Source: Actinomadura kijaniata NBRC 14229 (lineage in GTDB: Bacteria > Actinomycetota > Actinomycetes > Streptosporangiales > Streptosporangiaceae). Taken from it: a stretch of 37,375 nt of DNA. Position 1 is the stretch's first letter, and each line of letters opens with the position of its first letter. The translations under genes were made by a program, and so were the position numbers. The DNA is taken from contig NZ_BCQR01000124.1 of assembly GCF_001552175.1 (NCBI RefSeq), positions 1 to 37,375 of the forward strand. The letters run 5' to 3'. Below are positions 6,692-15,004 of the stretch, one piece after another. The notes below the pieces were generated by a model. That model ran no database searches, had not been told where the DNA came from, and saw only the letters and a program-made list of their open reading frames with translations.

Positions 6692-8463
6692 CCATGGCCC
6701 GGATGAAGGTCGCGGTGCTCCGGCACACGTTCCGGGGCCGGGGGTCGGAGACCGCCACCACGGGCGCCTCGCTGGGCGCGCTGCTGGCGGCTGGAACGAT
6801 CTACCTGGCCTTCCTCGACCCGGACCTGCTGGCCGCCGGATACGCGGCCTGGGCGCTGGGCTGGATGCTCGGCCCGGTGTTCGCGGGAGGCGGCGACGAG
6901 ACGCTCCGGCCGGAGCACTTCTCGATGCTCGGCCTGCCGCCGCGCCGCCTGGCGACGGGGCTGCTGGTGGCGGCCTTCGTCGGCGTCGCGCCGCTGGTGA
7001 GCCTGGCGGCCCTGCTCGGGCTGCTGGTCTCCGGGGTGCGGCTCGGCGTCGCCAACGCCCTGGTGGCGCTTCCCGCGATGGTGCTGCAACTGGCCGTGTT
7101 CGTCCTGCTGGCGAAGGTCTTCGTGGCGCTGGTCGGGGTCACGTTGCGGACCCGGCCGGGCGCCGTCGCGTCCGGGGTGCTCAACGGCGCGGCCCTGGCG
7201 GCGCTCGGGCAGATCTGGATCTTCTTCGTGGCCTTCGACCAGACCGGCGTGCCCGCGGCCGCGTGGTACCTGCCCTCCGGCTGGGGCCTGCTCGCCGTCC
7301 GGGGCGACTGGTGGGCGCTGGTGGCGCTGGCCGTGCTGGCGTTCCTGCTCCTGAGCGCGTGGGCGGCGCTGCTCGGCCGGCGCGTGGGCGCGACGCGGAC
7401 CTCCGCGCGCGGGCCGCGCCGCCCGATCACGGCGTCCACCGCCGGCGGCGCGGTCGTCGCCAGGGAGCTGCGGACGTGGTCGCGTGACCTGGTGCGCAAC
7501 CACCAGCTGAGCTTCGCGCTGTCGTACGGCGTCTGCTTCGCGGCCAGCCCGCTGCTCCTCGGCTGGGACGGCATGCTGCCCTACGCCGGTCCCATCTTCG
7601 TCGTGATGGCCGCGAGCCTGGCCGCCAACCTGTACGCGGCCGACGGCACCGCGCTGTGGCTGACCATCATGATCCCGGGCGCCGGCGACGTGCGCGGCAG
7701 GCAGCTGGCGTGGCTGTCGGCGCAGGCGCCGGTGGCGACCGCGCTGACCGTGGCGGGCACCGCGATCAACGGCGGTCCGTGGCCGCTGGTCCTGGCACTG
7801 CTGCCCGCCCTGCTGGGCGGCGCGGCCGGGCTGGCGCCGCTGGTGTCGGTGTACGGGCTGGTGCCCGGCACCGACCCGCACCGCCGCGCGGGCAACCCCC
7901 TGCGTACGAGCGAGGACGACGGCGGCCAGACCGGGCTGGCCTACGCGATGCTCGTGCTGGTCATCCTCACGGGCGTGCCCGCCGGGCTGGTGGCCCTCTG
8001 GACCGGCTGGCCCGGTGTGGCCGTCGGCGTCGCGACCGGAGCGCTGTGCTACTGGGGCTTCGGCCTGCTGGCCGAGCGGCGGCTGAGCTCGCACGGCCCG
8101 GAACTGCTGCACATGATGCGGACCGGACGCAAGCCGCAGGCGGCGACGCGGTCCCGGTTCGACCACCTGTCCAACACACGGAAGTCGATCGCCGTGTGGT
8201 GCTTCGGCGGCGGGGCCATCCCGCTGATCCCGCAGGGCGTCGTCGCCACCGTCTTCGTGGCCAGGGACATGCGGCACCACACCTGGTTCCTGGCCACGTA
8301 CATGCCGCCCGGTCTGGGCTACCCGGTCGCGGCCGGGTTCATCCTGCTCGGGCTGGCGGCGTACGGGACCGGCCTGTGGGCGGTCCGGCCCCGGCGGGGT
8401 CCAGGGCGGCTCGGCCCTGGACCCCGTGGAACGGGACGTGAGGCGGGTACCGCTCAGCGGTAG
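6676..8463 (+). CDS. ABC transporter permease, large multi-spanning subunit
   Basis: 595 aa from a GTG at 6676, inside the end of the ATPase gene, with AGGGAG just upstream. Roughly a dozen hydrophobic segments are visible in two halves (about residues 30-245 and 280-580), separated by a basic loop (GRRVGATRTSARGPRRP). This suggests an internally duplicated membrane subunit that could work with an ATPase dimer as a complete exporter. The last ~25 residues are a Gly/Pro/Arg-rich tail encoded across a perfect 12-bp hairpin. The 3' end overlaps the convergent secreted-protein gene by 10 nt. Substrate unknown. Confidence 0.85.
   Translation: MAVALTMARMKVAVLRHTFRGRGSETATTGASLGALLAAGTIYLAFLDPDLLAAGYAAWALGWMLGPVFAGGGDETLRPEHFSMLGLPPRRLATGLLVAAFVGVAPLVSLAALLGLLVSGVRLGVANALVALPAMVLQLAVFVLLAKVFVALVGVTLRTRPGAVASGVLNGAALAALGQIWIFFVAFDQTGVPAAAWYLPSGWGLLAVRGDWWALVALAVLAFLLLSAWAALLGRRVGATRTSARGPRRPITASTAGGAVVARELRTWSRDLVRNHQLSFALSYGVCFAASPLLLGWDGMLPYAGPIFVVMAASLAANLYAADGTALWLTIMIPGAGDVRGRQLAWLSAQAPVATALTVAGTAINGGPWPLVLALLPALLGGAAGLAPLVSVYGLVPGTDPHRRAGNPLRTSEDDGGQTGLAYAMLVLVILTGVPAGLVALWTGWPGVAVGVATGALCYWGFGLLAERRLSSHGPELLHMMRTGRKPQAATRSRFDHLSNTRKSIAVWCFGGGAIPLIPQGVVATVFVARDMRHHTWFLATYMPPGLGYPVAAGFILLGLAAYGTGLWAVRPRRGPGRLGPGPRGTGREAGTAQR
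8396..8425. terminator. Perfect 12-bp hairpin inside the permease 3' end
   Basis: Arms 8396-8407 (GGGGTCCAGGGC) and 8414-8425 are perfectly complementary with a 6-nt loop. The hairpin lies ~29 nt beyond the stop (8454) of the minus-strand secreted-protein gene, the right place to terminate it, but inside the last codons of the plus-strand permease. It may serve the minus strand, both strands, or only mRNA stability. Confidence 0.5.
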
Positions 8464-9002
8464 TAGACCCAGATGGTTCCGACGTTGTCGTTGAGAGCCG
8501 AACCGAGGTAGGGCACCGGCAGCGCGAACGTCCTTGAGTAGGTGCCCGCGATGTTGGCGAACCGCGCGGTGTTGCAGGAGCCCGACCCCCGGGCCGAGCT
8601 CAGGTTGCGGCTCCAGTAGCTGTCGGGGCGGAGCCGGTAGCCCGCGCTGTCACACGGACCGGCGCTGCCGTAGACGCTCGTCGCGGGCACGCGGTAGTCG
8701 GTGTTCGCGTACCAGGTCATCAGGAGGGTGGCGGCGAGCGCCGTCGCCTGCGGGCCGTCCTTGGACGCCTGGAGCATCTTCGCGCGGGCGTTGGCGGCCG
8801 AGGTGCCGTCGCAGGCGCGGGCGAGCACCGGCGAGGGCTTCCCCCCGGTCGCCTTGCCGACGAGAACGGCGCAGTAACGGTCCGCCTTCGTCTCCGCGTG
8901 CGCCGCGTCGACCGTGGCCAGACCGGGCGCGACCGCGACGGCGGTCACGGCCAGGGTCGCCCCCAGCCGGGCCCGGAGATTGCGTGGCTTCACACGCACC
9001 AT
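8454..9002 (-). CDS. Secreted protein of unknown function, four cysteines
   Basis: 182 aa. The ATG at 9002 follows AAGAAGGGA. Residues 1-~36 form a signal peptide (ATLAVTAVAVAPGLATVDAAHA-ETK). The mature protein has cysteines in DRYCAVL, ARACDGT, GPCDSAGY and GSCNTARF, probably two disulfides. Its C-terminal half (VYGSAGPCDSAGYRL, YWSRNLSSARGSG, LPVPYLGSALNDNVGTIWVY) resembles the small secreted beta-crystallin-like domain seen in many Streptomyces and Actinomadura proteins. No catalytic motif is seen. The stop overlaps the permease stop region by 10 nt, tail to tail. Confidence 0.75.
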   Translation of the reverse strand: MVRVKPRNLRARLGATLAVTAVAVAPGLATVDAAHAETKADRYCAVLVGKATGGKPSPVLARACDGTSAANARAKMLQASKDGPQATALAATLLMTWYANTDYRVPATSVYGSAGPCDSAGYRLRPDSYWSRNLSSARGSGSCNTARFANIAGTYSRTFALPVPYLGSALNDNVGTIWVYYR

Positions 9003-9104
9003 TTGCTGGTCCCTTCTTCCGCGTGTACCTGCTGATCGCCCTATCGGATGGCCGATCGCGATTCACTCAAGCAGCCGACGGCGTCAGGACGCTTTCATGA
9101 TTAC

Positions 9105-9119
9105 TTCACCGCAGGTGAA
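9105..9119. promoter_or_regulatory. Inverted repeat TTCACC-GCA-GGTGAA
   Basis: A perfect 6-bp inverted repeat with a 3-nt centre lies ~100 nt upstream of the secreted-protein gene (minus strand, start 9002). The surroundings are AT-rich (TTTCATGATTA, AATGATTCC). It looks like a dimeric-regulator operator; the regulator is not identified. Confidence 0.3.
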
Positions 9120-9206
9120 TGATTCCTTTTCGCGCGCTGAGGTGATTCCACGGTGAGCAGAAATCCTGGGAATCCATCGCATTCGCCTTGATGGCCGGCC
9201 CGCGGT

Positions 9207-10073
9207 TCAGCGGAGCAGCGCTCCGCGCAGGGTGATGCCGTGCCGCTTGCGCAGCCGCCGCAGCTCCCACACCGCCAGGACGGTGACGGACAGCGGGGCT
9301 CCCAGGAGGAAGGCCATTCGCACCCCGAACGGCACGCTGTCGTAGGCGCCCCGGAACACGTCGAAGAGGGCGACCTCCCAGACGAGCAGCATCGCGAGCA
9401 GCGGCGGGATCGTCTCGTGGATGTCCGCCGTCCGGAAGACGTGCACGAGCGACAGCGGGATGCCGTAGAGGACGAAGGGAATGAGCCACAACCCGAACGC
9501 GCCCAGCGCGAACAGCAGCACCACCCGCCCCGGCGAGGCCGTCCAGTCGGTCTCCTCGGTCACGTAGCCCAGCCCCGTGGCCAGTCTCGGCGCGGCGATC
9601 GTGACGACCAGCGCGAGCAGCGCCCCGGCGGGCTTGCCCACGCGGCGCAGGAACAGGCCCCGGTTGGGCGGGCGGGCCGCCGCGATGAAGACGGCGACGG
9701 CGATCGGGAACGTCACCGCCAACGTGATGAGGGTGGTGCGGATCTGGCCGAAGCGGTCGTCCACCACGGCGTCGGCGTTCGACGCCAGCCCGTAGGACAC
9801 CATCATCCACGTGACGGCGACCAGGCCGACGACCGACCGCCAGACCTGCACCCTCCTCACCACCGGGTCATGCACACGGTCCGGCCGCGACGGCGTGAAC
9901 ACCGCACGCCCCACGGCGATCGGATTGAAGAGACGCCCGAAGGTCAGCCGGCGCGCCGGAACCGGCGGCCGCGCACCCATCGGCGGTACGGGCGGAGGCG
10001 GCGGCCACCCCGGCCCCGGCGGCTGGCCTCCTCCGTAGGGATTCCACCGCGCCCCGTCCCCGCTTCCGTTCAC
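9207..10073 (-). CDS. Membrane protein with proline-rich N-terminus
   Basis: About 288 aa from a GTG at 10073, chosen because GGAAGG and GGGGA lie just upstream; a GTG at 10124 would add 17 residues. Residues ~1-45 are Gly/Pro-rich (GGGQPPGPGWPPPPPVPPMG) and look cytoplasmic and disordered. About seven hydrophobic segments follow, among them SVVGLVAVTWMMVSYGLA, TTLITLAVTFPIAVAVFIAA and LLALVVTIAAPRLATGLG. There is a basic C-terminus (ELRRLRKRHG). The proline-rich tail plus membrane bundle is common in uncharacterised actinobacterial proteins. I do not recognise a specific family and see no operon partner. Confidence 0.7.
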   Translation of the reverse strand: MNGSGDGARWNPYGGGQPPGPGWPPPPPVPPMGARPPVPARRLTFGRLFNPIAVGRAVFTPSRPDRVHDPVVRRVQVWRSVVGLVAVTWMMVSYGLASNADAVVDDRFGQIRTTLITLAVTFPIAVAVFIAAARPPNRGLFLRRVGKPAGALLALVVTIAAPRLATGLGYVTEETDWTASPGRVVLLFALGAFGLWLIPFVLYGIPLSLVHVFRTADIHETIPPLLAMLLVWEVALFDVFRGAYDSVPFGVRMAFLLGAPLSVTVLAVWELRRLRKRHGITLRGALLR

Positions 10074-10451
10074 TCCCCGCGTCCTTCCTGTCGCCGCGCC
10101 AGAGTTCACGAGGAGAATACGCACATCCCACGGGACGAAAGTGTCTTATGCCCACTTCAGGTGCGTTGGGATCGCGCCCTGCGCAGGTGACGCCGTGGCT
10201 GCCCGGCGGGCTCACGGAGGCCATGACTCACCTGCTCACCGGACATCGCCGGGTGAGCTGGGCCGACACGACAGCGCCGTGGCGGTCCGGTGCGCTGACG
10301 GGCGGAGCCACCAGGCGGCACGACGCCTCTGACAGCGGAAGACGTCGTCGTCATCAGTCTGGAGTACTACAGGAACCGTCGGACTCGCGGTCGGTGGGCG
10401 ACAGCCGCAAGGCTGACGCGCCCGGCCAGGGGTGCGACCTAGCGTGGGCGT
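10074..10451. other. Divergent intergenic region (378 nt), no gene seen
   Basis: This stretch separates the minus-strand membrane protein from the plus-strand hydrolase. Short open frames on both strands show no recognisable motifs or convincing starts and are judged chance frames. It should hold both promoters. On the hydrolase side TAGCGT (10440-10445) ends 6 nt before the GTG at 10452, consistent with a leaderless transcript; a clear -35 is not visible. Confidence 0.4.
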
Positions 10452-11633
10452 GTGACCAGAACCCTTCGCAAGACGAGCGTCGCTGTACTCGCGCTCGCCG
10501 TGTCGGTGTCCGTCGCCGGCGCCGCCTCGGCGTCGCCGACCCCCGCGCCCGCGTCCGGCAGCGCCGAGAACGCGCGGCTGCGGCTCCCTCGTCCCACCGG
10601 ACCGTACGCGGTCGGCCGCTCGACGCTGCACCTGGTCGATCCCACGCGCAAGGACCCGTGGGCACCCGGGGCGAGCGCCCGCGAACTGATGCTCAGCATC
10701 TACTATCCGGCGCTGCCCGGTCCCGGCGCCCGAGCGCGGTATGCCACCACCGAGGAGGTCCGGCTGTTCCTGGAGGACCGCGACCTGGACGGCGTCGTCC
10801 CGGCCGAGACGGTGAGCGCCACGCGCACCAACGCCCGGGTGGACGCGCGACCGCTGCCGGGACGCCGCCCGCTGGTGGTGCTCTCCCCCGGCTTCAGCGT
10901 GTCCCGCTACACCCTCACCGGCCTGGGAGAGGAGCTCGCCAGCCGCGGCTACGTCGTCGCCGCGGTGGACCACGCCTACGAGTCCGTGGGCGCGCGGTTC
11001 CCGGGCGGCCGGATGCTGACCTGCCTCGCCTGCGAGAAGGCCAGGACCAAGGAGGACTTCGCAAGGGCCGCCGTGGGCCGGAGCCGGGACGTGTCGTTCG
11101 TCCTGGACCGGCTGACCGGACGCCGTCCGGCCTGGCGCCACGCACACCTGATCGACAGGCGGCGGATCGGCATGGCCGGGCACTCGCTGGGCGGCACGAC
11201 CGCGGCGTCGGCCATGACACGCGACCCCCGGATGCGGGCGGGTGTCAACATGGACGGGTCCTTCGCCGACCCCGTGCCGGACGGCGCCATGGGCGGGCGG
11301 CCGTTCCTGATGCTGGGCACCGACGACCAGACCCACCGTCCGGGCGGCGAGGACGAGACGTGGGACCGGACGTGGCGGCGGCTGGACGGCTGGAGGCGAT
11401 GGCTGACCGTCGCCGGCTCGGACCACTTCACCTTCTGCGACGTCCCCGTGCTCGGCGATCAGCTCGGCCCGCCGCGGTCGGATCCGCGGCAGGGGCTGTC
11501 GGGCGCGCGCTCGGACAAGATCGTCCGTGACTACGTCGGGGCCTTCTTCGACCTGCATCTGCGACGCGTCCCGCAGCCCCTGCTGGACGGCCCGTCGCGG
11601 AACAACCCCGAGGTGCGGTTCCACACCCCATAG
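10452..11633 (+). CDS. Secreted alpha/beta hydrolase, PAF-acetylhydrolase-like
   Basis: 393 aa from a GTG at 10452. Residues 1-~28 are a signal peptide (TSVAVLALAVSVSVAGAASA-SPT). The fold is that of the platelet-activating-factor acetylhydrolase/dienelactone-hydrolase-like lipases: an oxyanion strand PLVVLSPGFSVS, the nucleophile elbow GMAGHSLGGTTAAS (Ser in GHSLGG), an acid-bearing strand GVNMDGSF and the catalytic His in AGSDHFTFCD. All three catalytic positions are present, so it is probably an active secreted esterase or lipase; the substrate is unknown. LTCLACEKA supplies two cysteines. It stands alone. The start is 6 nt after a TAGCGT box and has no Shine-Dalgarno. Confidence 0.85.
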   Translation: MTRTLRKTSVAVLALAVSVSVAGAASASPTPAPASGSAENARLRLPRPTGPYAVGRSTLHLVDPTRKDPWAPGASARELMLSIYYPALPGPGARARYATTEEVRLFLEDRDLDGVVPAETVSATRTNARVDARPLPGRRPLVVLSPGFSVSRYTLTGLGEELASRGYVVAAVDHAYESVGARFPGGRMLTCLACEKARTKEDFARAAVGRSRDVSFVLDRLTGRRPAWRHAHLIDRRRIGMAGHSLGGTTAASAMTRDPRMRAGVNMDGSFADPVPDGAMGGRPFLMLGTDDQTHRPGGEDETWDRTWRRLDGWRRWLTVAGSDHFTFCDVPVLGDQLGPPRSDPRQGLSGARSDKIVRDYVGAFFDLHLRRVPQPLLDGPSRNNPEVRFHTP

Positions 11634-12233
11634 CCATCCCGAGAACACGACCCGCGGCTCGGCCCGGCCGCGAGCCTCGTCGCCGGACCGGTACCGCTGG
11701 AGCGGACAGCCCGGCGACCTGCACACCCCGACCAATCCGCGGGTCAGGGCATCTGTGACGGCGGGCGCCCACCCGGCGGCCGGTCTGGACATCCCGATCT
11801 GCTGGGGGAACCGGTACCCCAGCCGGGCCCCGCCGTCGGGGTGCGGGGTGGGGCTGACGCGGCGCAGGCCCTGCAACGCGGTGTGCGGTGCCTAGCGGAC
11901 TTCGGTCAACTCGGCCGCGATCTGTGCGGTCGGCTCTCCCCGGCCGGTGGCGATGGGCGATCGCGGACCGGGACTGCTCTGGTCAGGGCACTCAGCACCG
12001 CAGAACGTAGGAAGGCAGCGGTCTTCCGACTCGTGAACCTCCGTGGCCACGGCCGGAGGGATCCCGCCGATATGGGACTCGGCGGTCTTGTCGTCGCGGG
12101 TGGCGGTGCCGCGCTGGGCAAGCGGCCGGCGAAAAGTTCGTTCGTCGCCCTGGGGAGTTCCGCTCCGGAACGGCCTGGCTTCGCGGTGCACGCGTTGTGG
12201 CGGCCCGTCCGCGTGTCGGCGATGCTGTGACGC
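11634..12233. other. 600-nt stretch without a convincing gene
   Basis: Between the secreted hydrolase and the AraC gene several overlapping frames are open on both strands, as expected at this GC content. None shows a recognisable motif, good start or ribosome-binding site. A minus-strand frame ending at 11892 closes with a protein-like sequence (IAAELTEVR), but upstream it becomes antisense to the AraC gene. A decayed gene is possible but not demonstrable. The AraC promoter should lie at the right end. Confidence 0.4.
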
Positions 12234-13067
12234 GTGGAATACGTGTCCAGAGTGCCGCGACCACCGTTGGACGGGCTGATCGACGACCTCTACTACCTGG
12301 AGGGCGCGTCGCCGTACTCCTGGCTGACGCTGCCGCCGATGCCGTCGGCGGTGTTCATCCTCAACCTCGGGGCGCCGTTCCGCATCCGCACCGGCATCGA
12401 GACGGGCGAGTACGCCGACGGCTGCGTGATCACCACGCCCGCCCACGCCCTGGCGTTCGGTTACCCGCCGAGGACCCGGTCGGTCGGCGTGCACTTCAAG
12501 CCGTGGGGGCTGGCGCCGTTCCTGGCGATGCCGGCGGCCGAGTTGTGCGACCGTCCGGTGACGGTGGAGCAGGTCTGGGGCCGACCCGCCGTCGCTGGGC
12601 TGCGGGAACGACTGGACATGGCGTCCGGGCCGCACGAGATGCTGACCCTGCTGGAGGACGAGCTGATGCGGCGGCTCCGCGACACCGCCGGTCTGGGGCT
12701 GGTCCGCCACACCAGCGGTGTCATCGCGGCGACCACGGGAGCGGTGGCGATCGGCGACCTGAGCGCGGTGGCCAATGTCAGCAGCACTCACCTGGCACAA
12801 CGGTTCAAGGAGATCATCGGCGTCACGCCGAAACGGTTCGCCCGCACCTACCGGTTCACCGCCACCGTGCTCGCGATCGACCCCGCCGGACCGGTCGACT
12901 GGGCCGACCTCGCCAGCCGCGCCGGTTATTTCGACCAGGCCCACTTCGGTCACGAGTTCCGCAGGTTCACCGGGCTCACGCCCACCCGCTACGTGGAGGT
13001 CCGGCGGCGGTTCCTGCGCGAGCATCCAGGCCACGCGCTCGACGTCGGACCGCTGCCCGCCGATTGA
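12234..13067 (+). CDS. AraC-family regulator with DUF6597-type N-terminal domain
   Basis: 277 aa from a GTG at 12234. Residues ~1-130 carry the N-terminal domain common in Streptomyces AraC proteins (DGLIDDLYYLEG, PMPSAVFILNLGAPF, GVHFKPWGLAPFL). Residues ~165-260 are the AraC HTH pair: AIGDLSAVANVSSTHLAQRFKEIIGVTPKRF, then DWADLASRAGYFDQAHFGHEFRRFTGLTPTRY. It probably controls the dihydrofolate-reductase-like gene 65 nt downstream on the same strand, a pairing often seen in actinobacteria. The ligand is unknown. Confidence 0.88.
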   Translation: MEYVSRVPRPPLDGLIDDLYYLEGASPYSWLTLPPMPSAVFILNLGAPFRIRTGIETGEYADGCVITTPAHALAFGYPPRTRSVGVHFKPWGLAPFLAMPAAELCDRPVTVEQVWGRPAVAGLRERLDMASGPHEMLTLLEDELMRRLRDTAGLGLVRHTSGVIAATTGAVAIGDLSAVANVSSTHLAQRFKEIIGVTPKRFARTYRFTATVLAIDPAGPVDWADLASRAGYFDQAHFGHEFRRFTGLTPTRYVEVRRRFLREHPGHALDVGPLPAD

Positions 13068-13132
13068 TTTCTTACAAGAACCGACGGCCCCGGACGCGCC
13101 AGTATGGGCATTTCCCGAGCGGAGGAGGCCCC

Positions 13133-13714
13133 ATGGGCAAGGTCGTCATGTACGGCACGGTGTCGGTCGACGGCTTCATCGCGGACGAGAAGGACCAGGT
13201 CGGGCCGCTGTTCGAGTGGTTGTCCAGCGGCGACGTCCCGTTGGACGAGAGCGGCCAGATGAAGGTGTCGCAGGCGTCCCACGACCACACCCGGGCGTAC
13301 TGGGACCAGATCGGGGTCACGGTCGTCGGCCGTCACGTCTTCGACATGACCGACGGCTGGGACGGTACGCCTCCGAGCGGGATCGACCACATGGTCGTCG
13401 TGTCGCACCGGCCGAGGCCCGAGGGCTGGCACCCCGAGGCACCGTTCCACTTCGTCGATGGCATCGAGGCCGCCATGGCCAAGGCGCAGGAACTCGCGGG
13501 CGACCGCACGGTCGAGGTCGCCGCCGGGGATGTCGGCGGTCAGATCCTGGCCGCGGGGTTCGTGGACGAGGTCGCCATGGACGTGGCACCCGTGGTGTTC
13601 GGGTCCGGCAAGCGCTACTTCGGATCGGTCGACACCCAGCACCTGCTGGAGGACCCCGACACGGTGATCCAGGGCAACCGGGTACTCCACCTGCGCTACC
13701 GGGTCCGCCGATGA
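13133..13714 (+). CDS. Dihydrofolate reductase family (RibD C-terminal-like) protein
   Basis: 193 aa. The ATG at 13133 follows GGAGGAGG, a strong ribosome-binding site. It opens with KVVMYGTVSVDGFIADEKDQVG, the usual start of YyaP/RibD-C-type proteins. It has a VTVVGRHVFDMTDGWDG strand-helix, then VEVAAGDVGGQILAAGFVDEVAMDVAPVVFGSGKRYFG, matching the NADPH-binding region and the VDE-hP-lGsG motif. These are putative NAD(P)H-dependent reductases without a defined substrate and are not the folate DHFR. Likely cotranscribed with the upstream AraC gene or activated by it. A hairpin follows 47 nt after the stop. Confidence 0.88.
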   Translation: MGKVVMYGTVSVDGFIADEKDQVGPLFEWLSSGDVPLDESGQMKVSQASHDHTRAYWDQIGVTVVGRHVFDMTDGWDGTPPSGIDHMVVVSHRPRPEGWHPEAPFHFVDGIEAAMAKAQELAGDRTVEVAAGDVGGQILAAGFVDEVAMDVAPVVFGSGKRYFGSVDTQHLLEDPDTVIQGNRVLHLRYRVRR

Positions 13715-13761
13715 TCGACCTGGGCCGCAGGGCGTTCGCCGAGCACGCCCCCTGACCCGTG

Positions 13762-13799
13762 AACGCCCCCCGTCCCACCTGCGCGGAACGAGGGGCGTT
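13762..13799. terminator. Hairpin AACGCCCC...GGGGCGTT, probably bidirectional terminator
   Basis: Arms 13762-13769 and 13792-13799 pair over 8 bp with a 22-nt loop, and GTTT follows. It lies between the convergent DHFR-like gene (stop 13714) and the DUF397 gene (stop 13812), where a shared terminator is expected. Confidence 0.55.
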
Positions 13800-13811
13800 T
13801 CCGCGTACGGG

Positions 13812-13994
13812 TCAGAGGCCCTTGATGCGCTCGGACAACGCGCGAGCATCCTCGCGGCTGACGAACAGCAGACCATCACTCGGATTCTTGCTGTCACGGA
13901 TGGCGGTGGTCCCAGGCATGGCGGCTACTTCAACGCAGTTGTCGCCCTGCGCGTGACTGCGTGAAGCCTTCCGCCACTTCAATTCGTTCCCCAT
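13812..13994 (-). CDS. DUF397 protein, second copy
   Basis: 60 aa from the ATG at 13994 (MGNELKWRKASRS). A GTG three codons upstream (14003) is an alternative start. It carries all DUF397 hallmarks: WRKASRSHAQGDNCVEVA, IRDSKNPSDGLLFVS and a DARALSERIKG helix. DUF397 proteins are small partners of XRE-DUF5753 regulators in WhiJ-type actinobacterial systems and are thought to relieve or modulate their repression. It lies 15 nt after the stop of a closely related DUF397 gene, and both protein and DNA are alike, so this is a recent tandem duplication. Slightly lower GC than its neighbours. Confidence 0.88.
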   Translation of the reverse strand: MGNELKWRKASRSHAQGDNCVEVAAMPGTTAIRDSKNPSDGLLFVSREDARALSERIKGL

Positions 13995-14009
13995 CACTTC
14001 CACGCAAGG

Positions 14010-14195
14010 CTAGGCGTTCTTGAGACGCTTGGACAATGCGCGGGCCTCTTCGTGGCTGATAAGCAGCAGGCCATCGTTCGGGTTTTTGCTGTCGCGAATG
14101 GCAACAATGGCGGACACGGCGCCTACTTCAACACAGTTGTCGCCCTCTTCGGAGCTGCGGGACGCCTTGCGCCATGTGATGTTGCTCAGGTCCAT
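14010..14195 (-). CDS. DUF397 protein, first copy
   Basis: 61 aa, MDLSNITWRKASRSSEEGDNCVEVG, IRDSKNPNDGLLLIS, EEARALSKRLKNA. The ATG at 14195 lies inside the 3' end of the XRE-DUF5753 gene (10-nt overlap), so translation is probably coupled and the two products are likely made together. It differs from the downstream paralogue mainly at the N-terminus and in the middle (GAVSAIVA against AAMPGTTA), which could change partner choice. Presumed modulator of the upstream-encoded regulator, by family. Confidence 0.9.
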   Translation of the reverse strand: MDLSNITWRKASRSSEEGDNCVEVGAVSAIVAIRDSKNPNDGLLLISHEEARALSKRLKNA

Positions 14196-14968
14196 CTCTC
14201 GTCAATCACCTTTCTGATGAACGCTCGCGTGTCCTTCACGTTGAGCGCCTCCGCCTGAAGTGTAGTCATGGCGTTTGACATCTTGATCAGATCGGCCGCC
14301 TCCGTTGTCGTCTCGCCGCCCGTGGGCTTCATCATGAACGCCGCTTCGCTGCGGTCGCTCTGTGTGGCGATGACGAACGATCCGCGCACGCCGGGGTAGT
14401 AGGCCGTCGGCGCGACCTGAAGTTTGACGTTCTTCCGGTCCATCAGCTCCAGCAAGAATTCGCACTGCTCTCGCATCACCTGGATACCGCCGATCTGGCG
14501 GTAGAGGACGCTCTCCTCCAGAACGACGGAGAACATGGGCGCAGGTTCCGCGAACACGCGTGCCTGCCGGGCGATGCGGACCTGCACGGCCTCGTCGTTG
14601 CCCAGTAGGGCGTGCGCGTAGTCCTTCGACTGGAACAGGCCGTACACCAGGTAGGCCTCGTACGCCGCGAATTGCACAGCGGTGGCTTCGACTTTGGTGA
14701 AGTCCACAAAGTACTTGGGGTATTTCGTGCCGCGTATCAGCTCGTTCCAGGTTTTGATGAGCTCTCCCTGCGCGTTGAGGGCGTCATCAAGCCTGCGGGC
14801 GAAGTCCTCACGGCACCGTGTCGTGCCCGCCTCGACCTGGCCTACGTAGCTGCGGCTGACGGAGACCAGATGGGCGAGGTCGGTGAGCGTCATCCTGGCG
14901 GCTTCGCGATAGCGAGTGACCTCCGTGCCGAATGCCTTCAGCTCTGGAGATCGCTTCCGAGCCGCCAT
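14186..14968 (-). CDS. WhiJ-type XRE regulator with DUF5753 domain
   Basis: 260 aa. Residues ~10-70 are an XRE helix-turn-helix (VTRYREAARMTLTDLAHLVSVSRSYVGQVEAGTTR). Residues ~90-255 are the DUF5753 domain (AVQFAAYEAYLVYGLFQSKDYAHALL, RQARVFAEPAPMFSVVLEESVLYRQIGG, MREQCEFLLELMDRKNVKLQVAP). It is the DNA-binding component of the WhiJ-like systems present in many copies in Streptomyces and relatives and tied to developmental control. It heads an operon with two DUF397 genes and is divergent from an HATPase gene, the classic four-part layout. The ATG at 14968 follows GCGGAGG. Confidence 0.93.
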   Translation of the reverse strand: MAARKRSPELKAFGTEVTRYREAARMTLTDLAHLVSVSRSYVGQVEAGTTRCREDFARRLDDALNAQGELIKTWNELIRGTKYPKYFVDFTKVEATAVQFAAYEAYLVYGLFQSKDYAHALLGNDEAVQVRIARQARVFAEPAPMFSVVLEESVLYRQIGGIQVMREQCEFLLELMDRKNVKLQVAPTAYYPGVRGSFVIATQSDRSEAAFMMKPTGGETTTEAADLIKMSNAMTTLQAEALNVKDTRAFIRKVIDERWT

Positions 14969-15004
14969 GGGAACCTCCGCAACCTAGCGGGAACCAACGG
15001 GAAC
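14969..15004. promoter_or_regulatory. GGGAAC repeats just upstream of the XRE gene, candidate operator
   Basis: GGGAAC occurs at 14969-14974, 14989-14994 and 14999-15004, that is at spacings of 20 and 10 bp, so on the same DNA face. Read on the minus strand it is GTTCCC, with a TAGGTT -10-like element between the copies. The array overlaps the expected XRE promoter and the divergent HATPase upstream region, as for an autoregulatory operator. Protein binding is inferred. Confidence 0.45.

Noticed and set aside
11892..12240. Possible decayed gene on the minus strand before the AraC gene
   Set aside because: The end looks protein-like but no domain, start or ribosome-binding site can be found, and upstream it is antisense to the AraC coding region.
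13133..13714. Folate dihydrofolate reductase (folA)
   Set aside because: The N-terminus and VDE...VFGSGKRYF motif fit the RibD-C/YyaP-type family, and no thyA is nearby.
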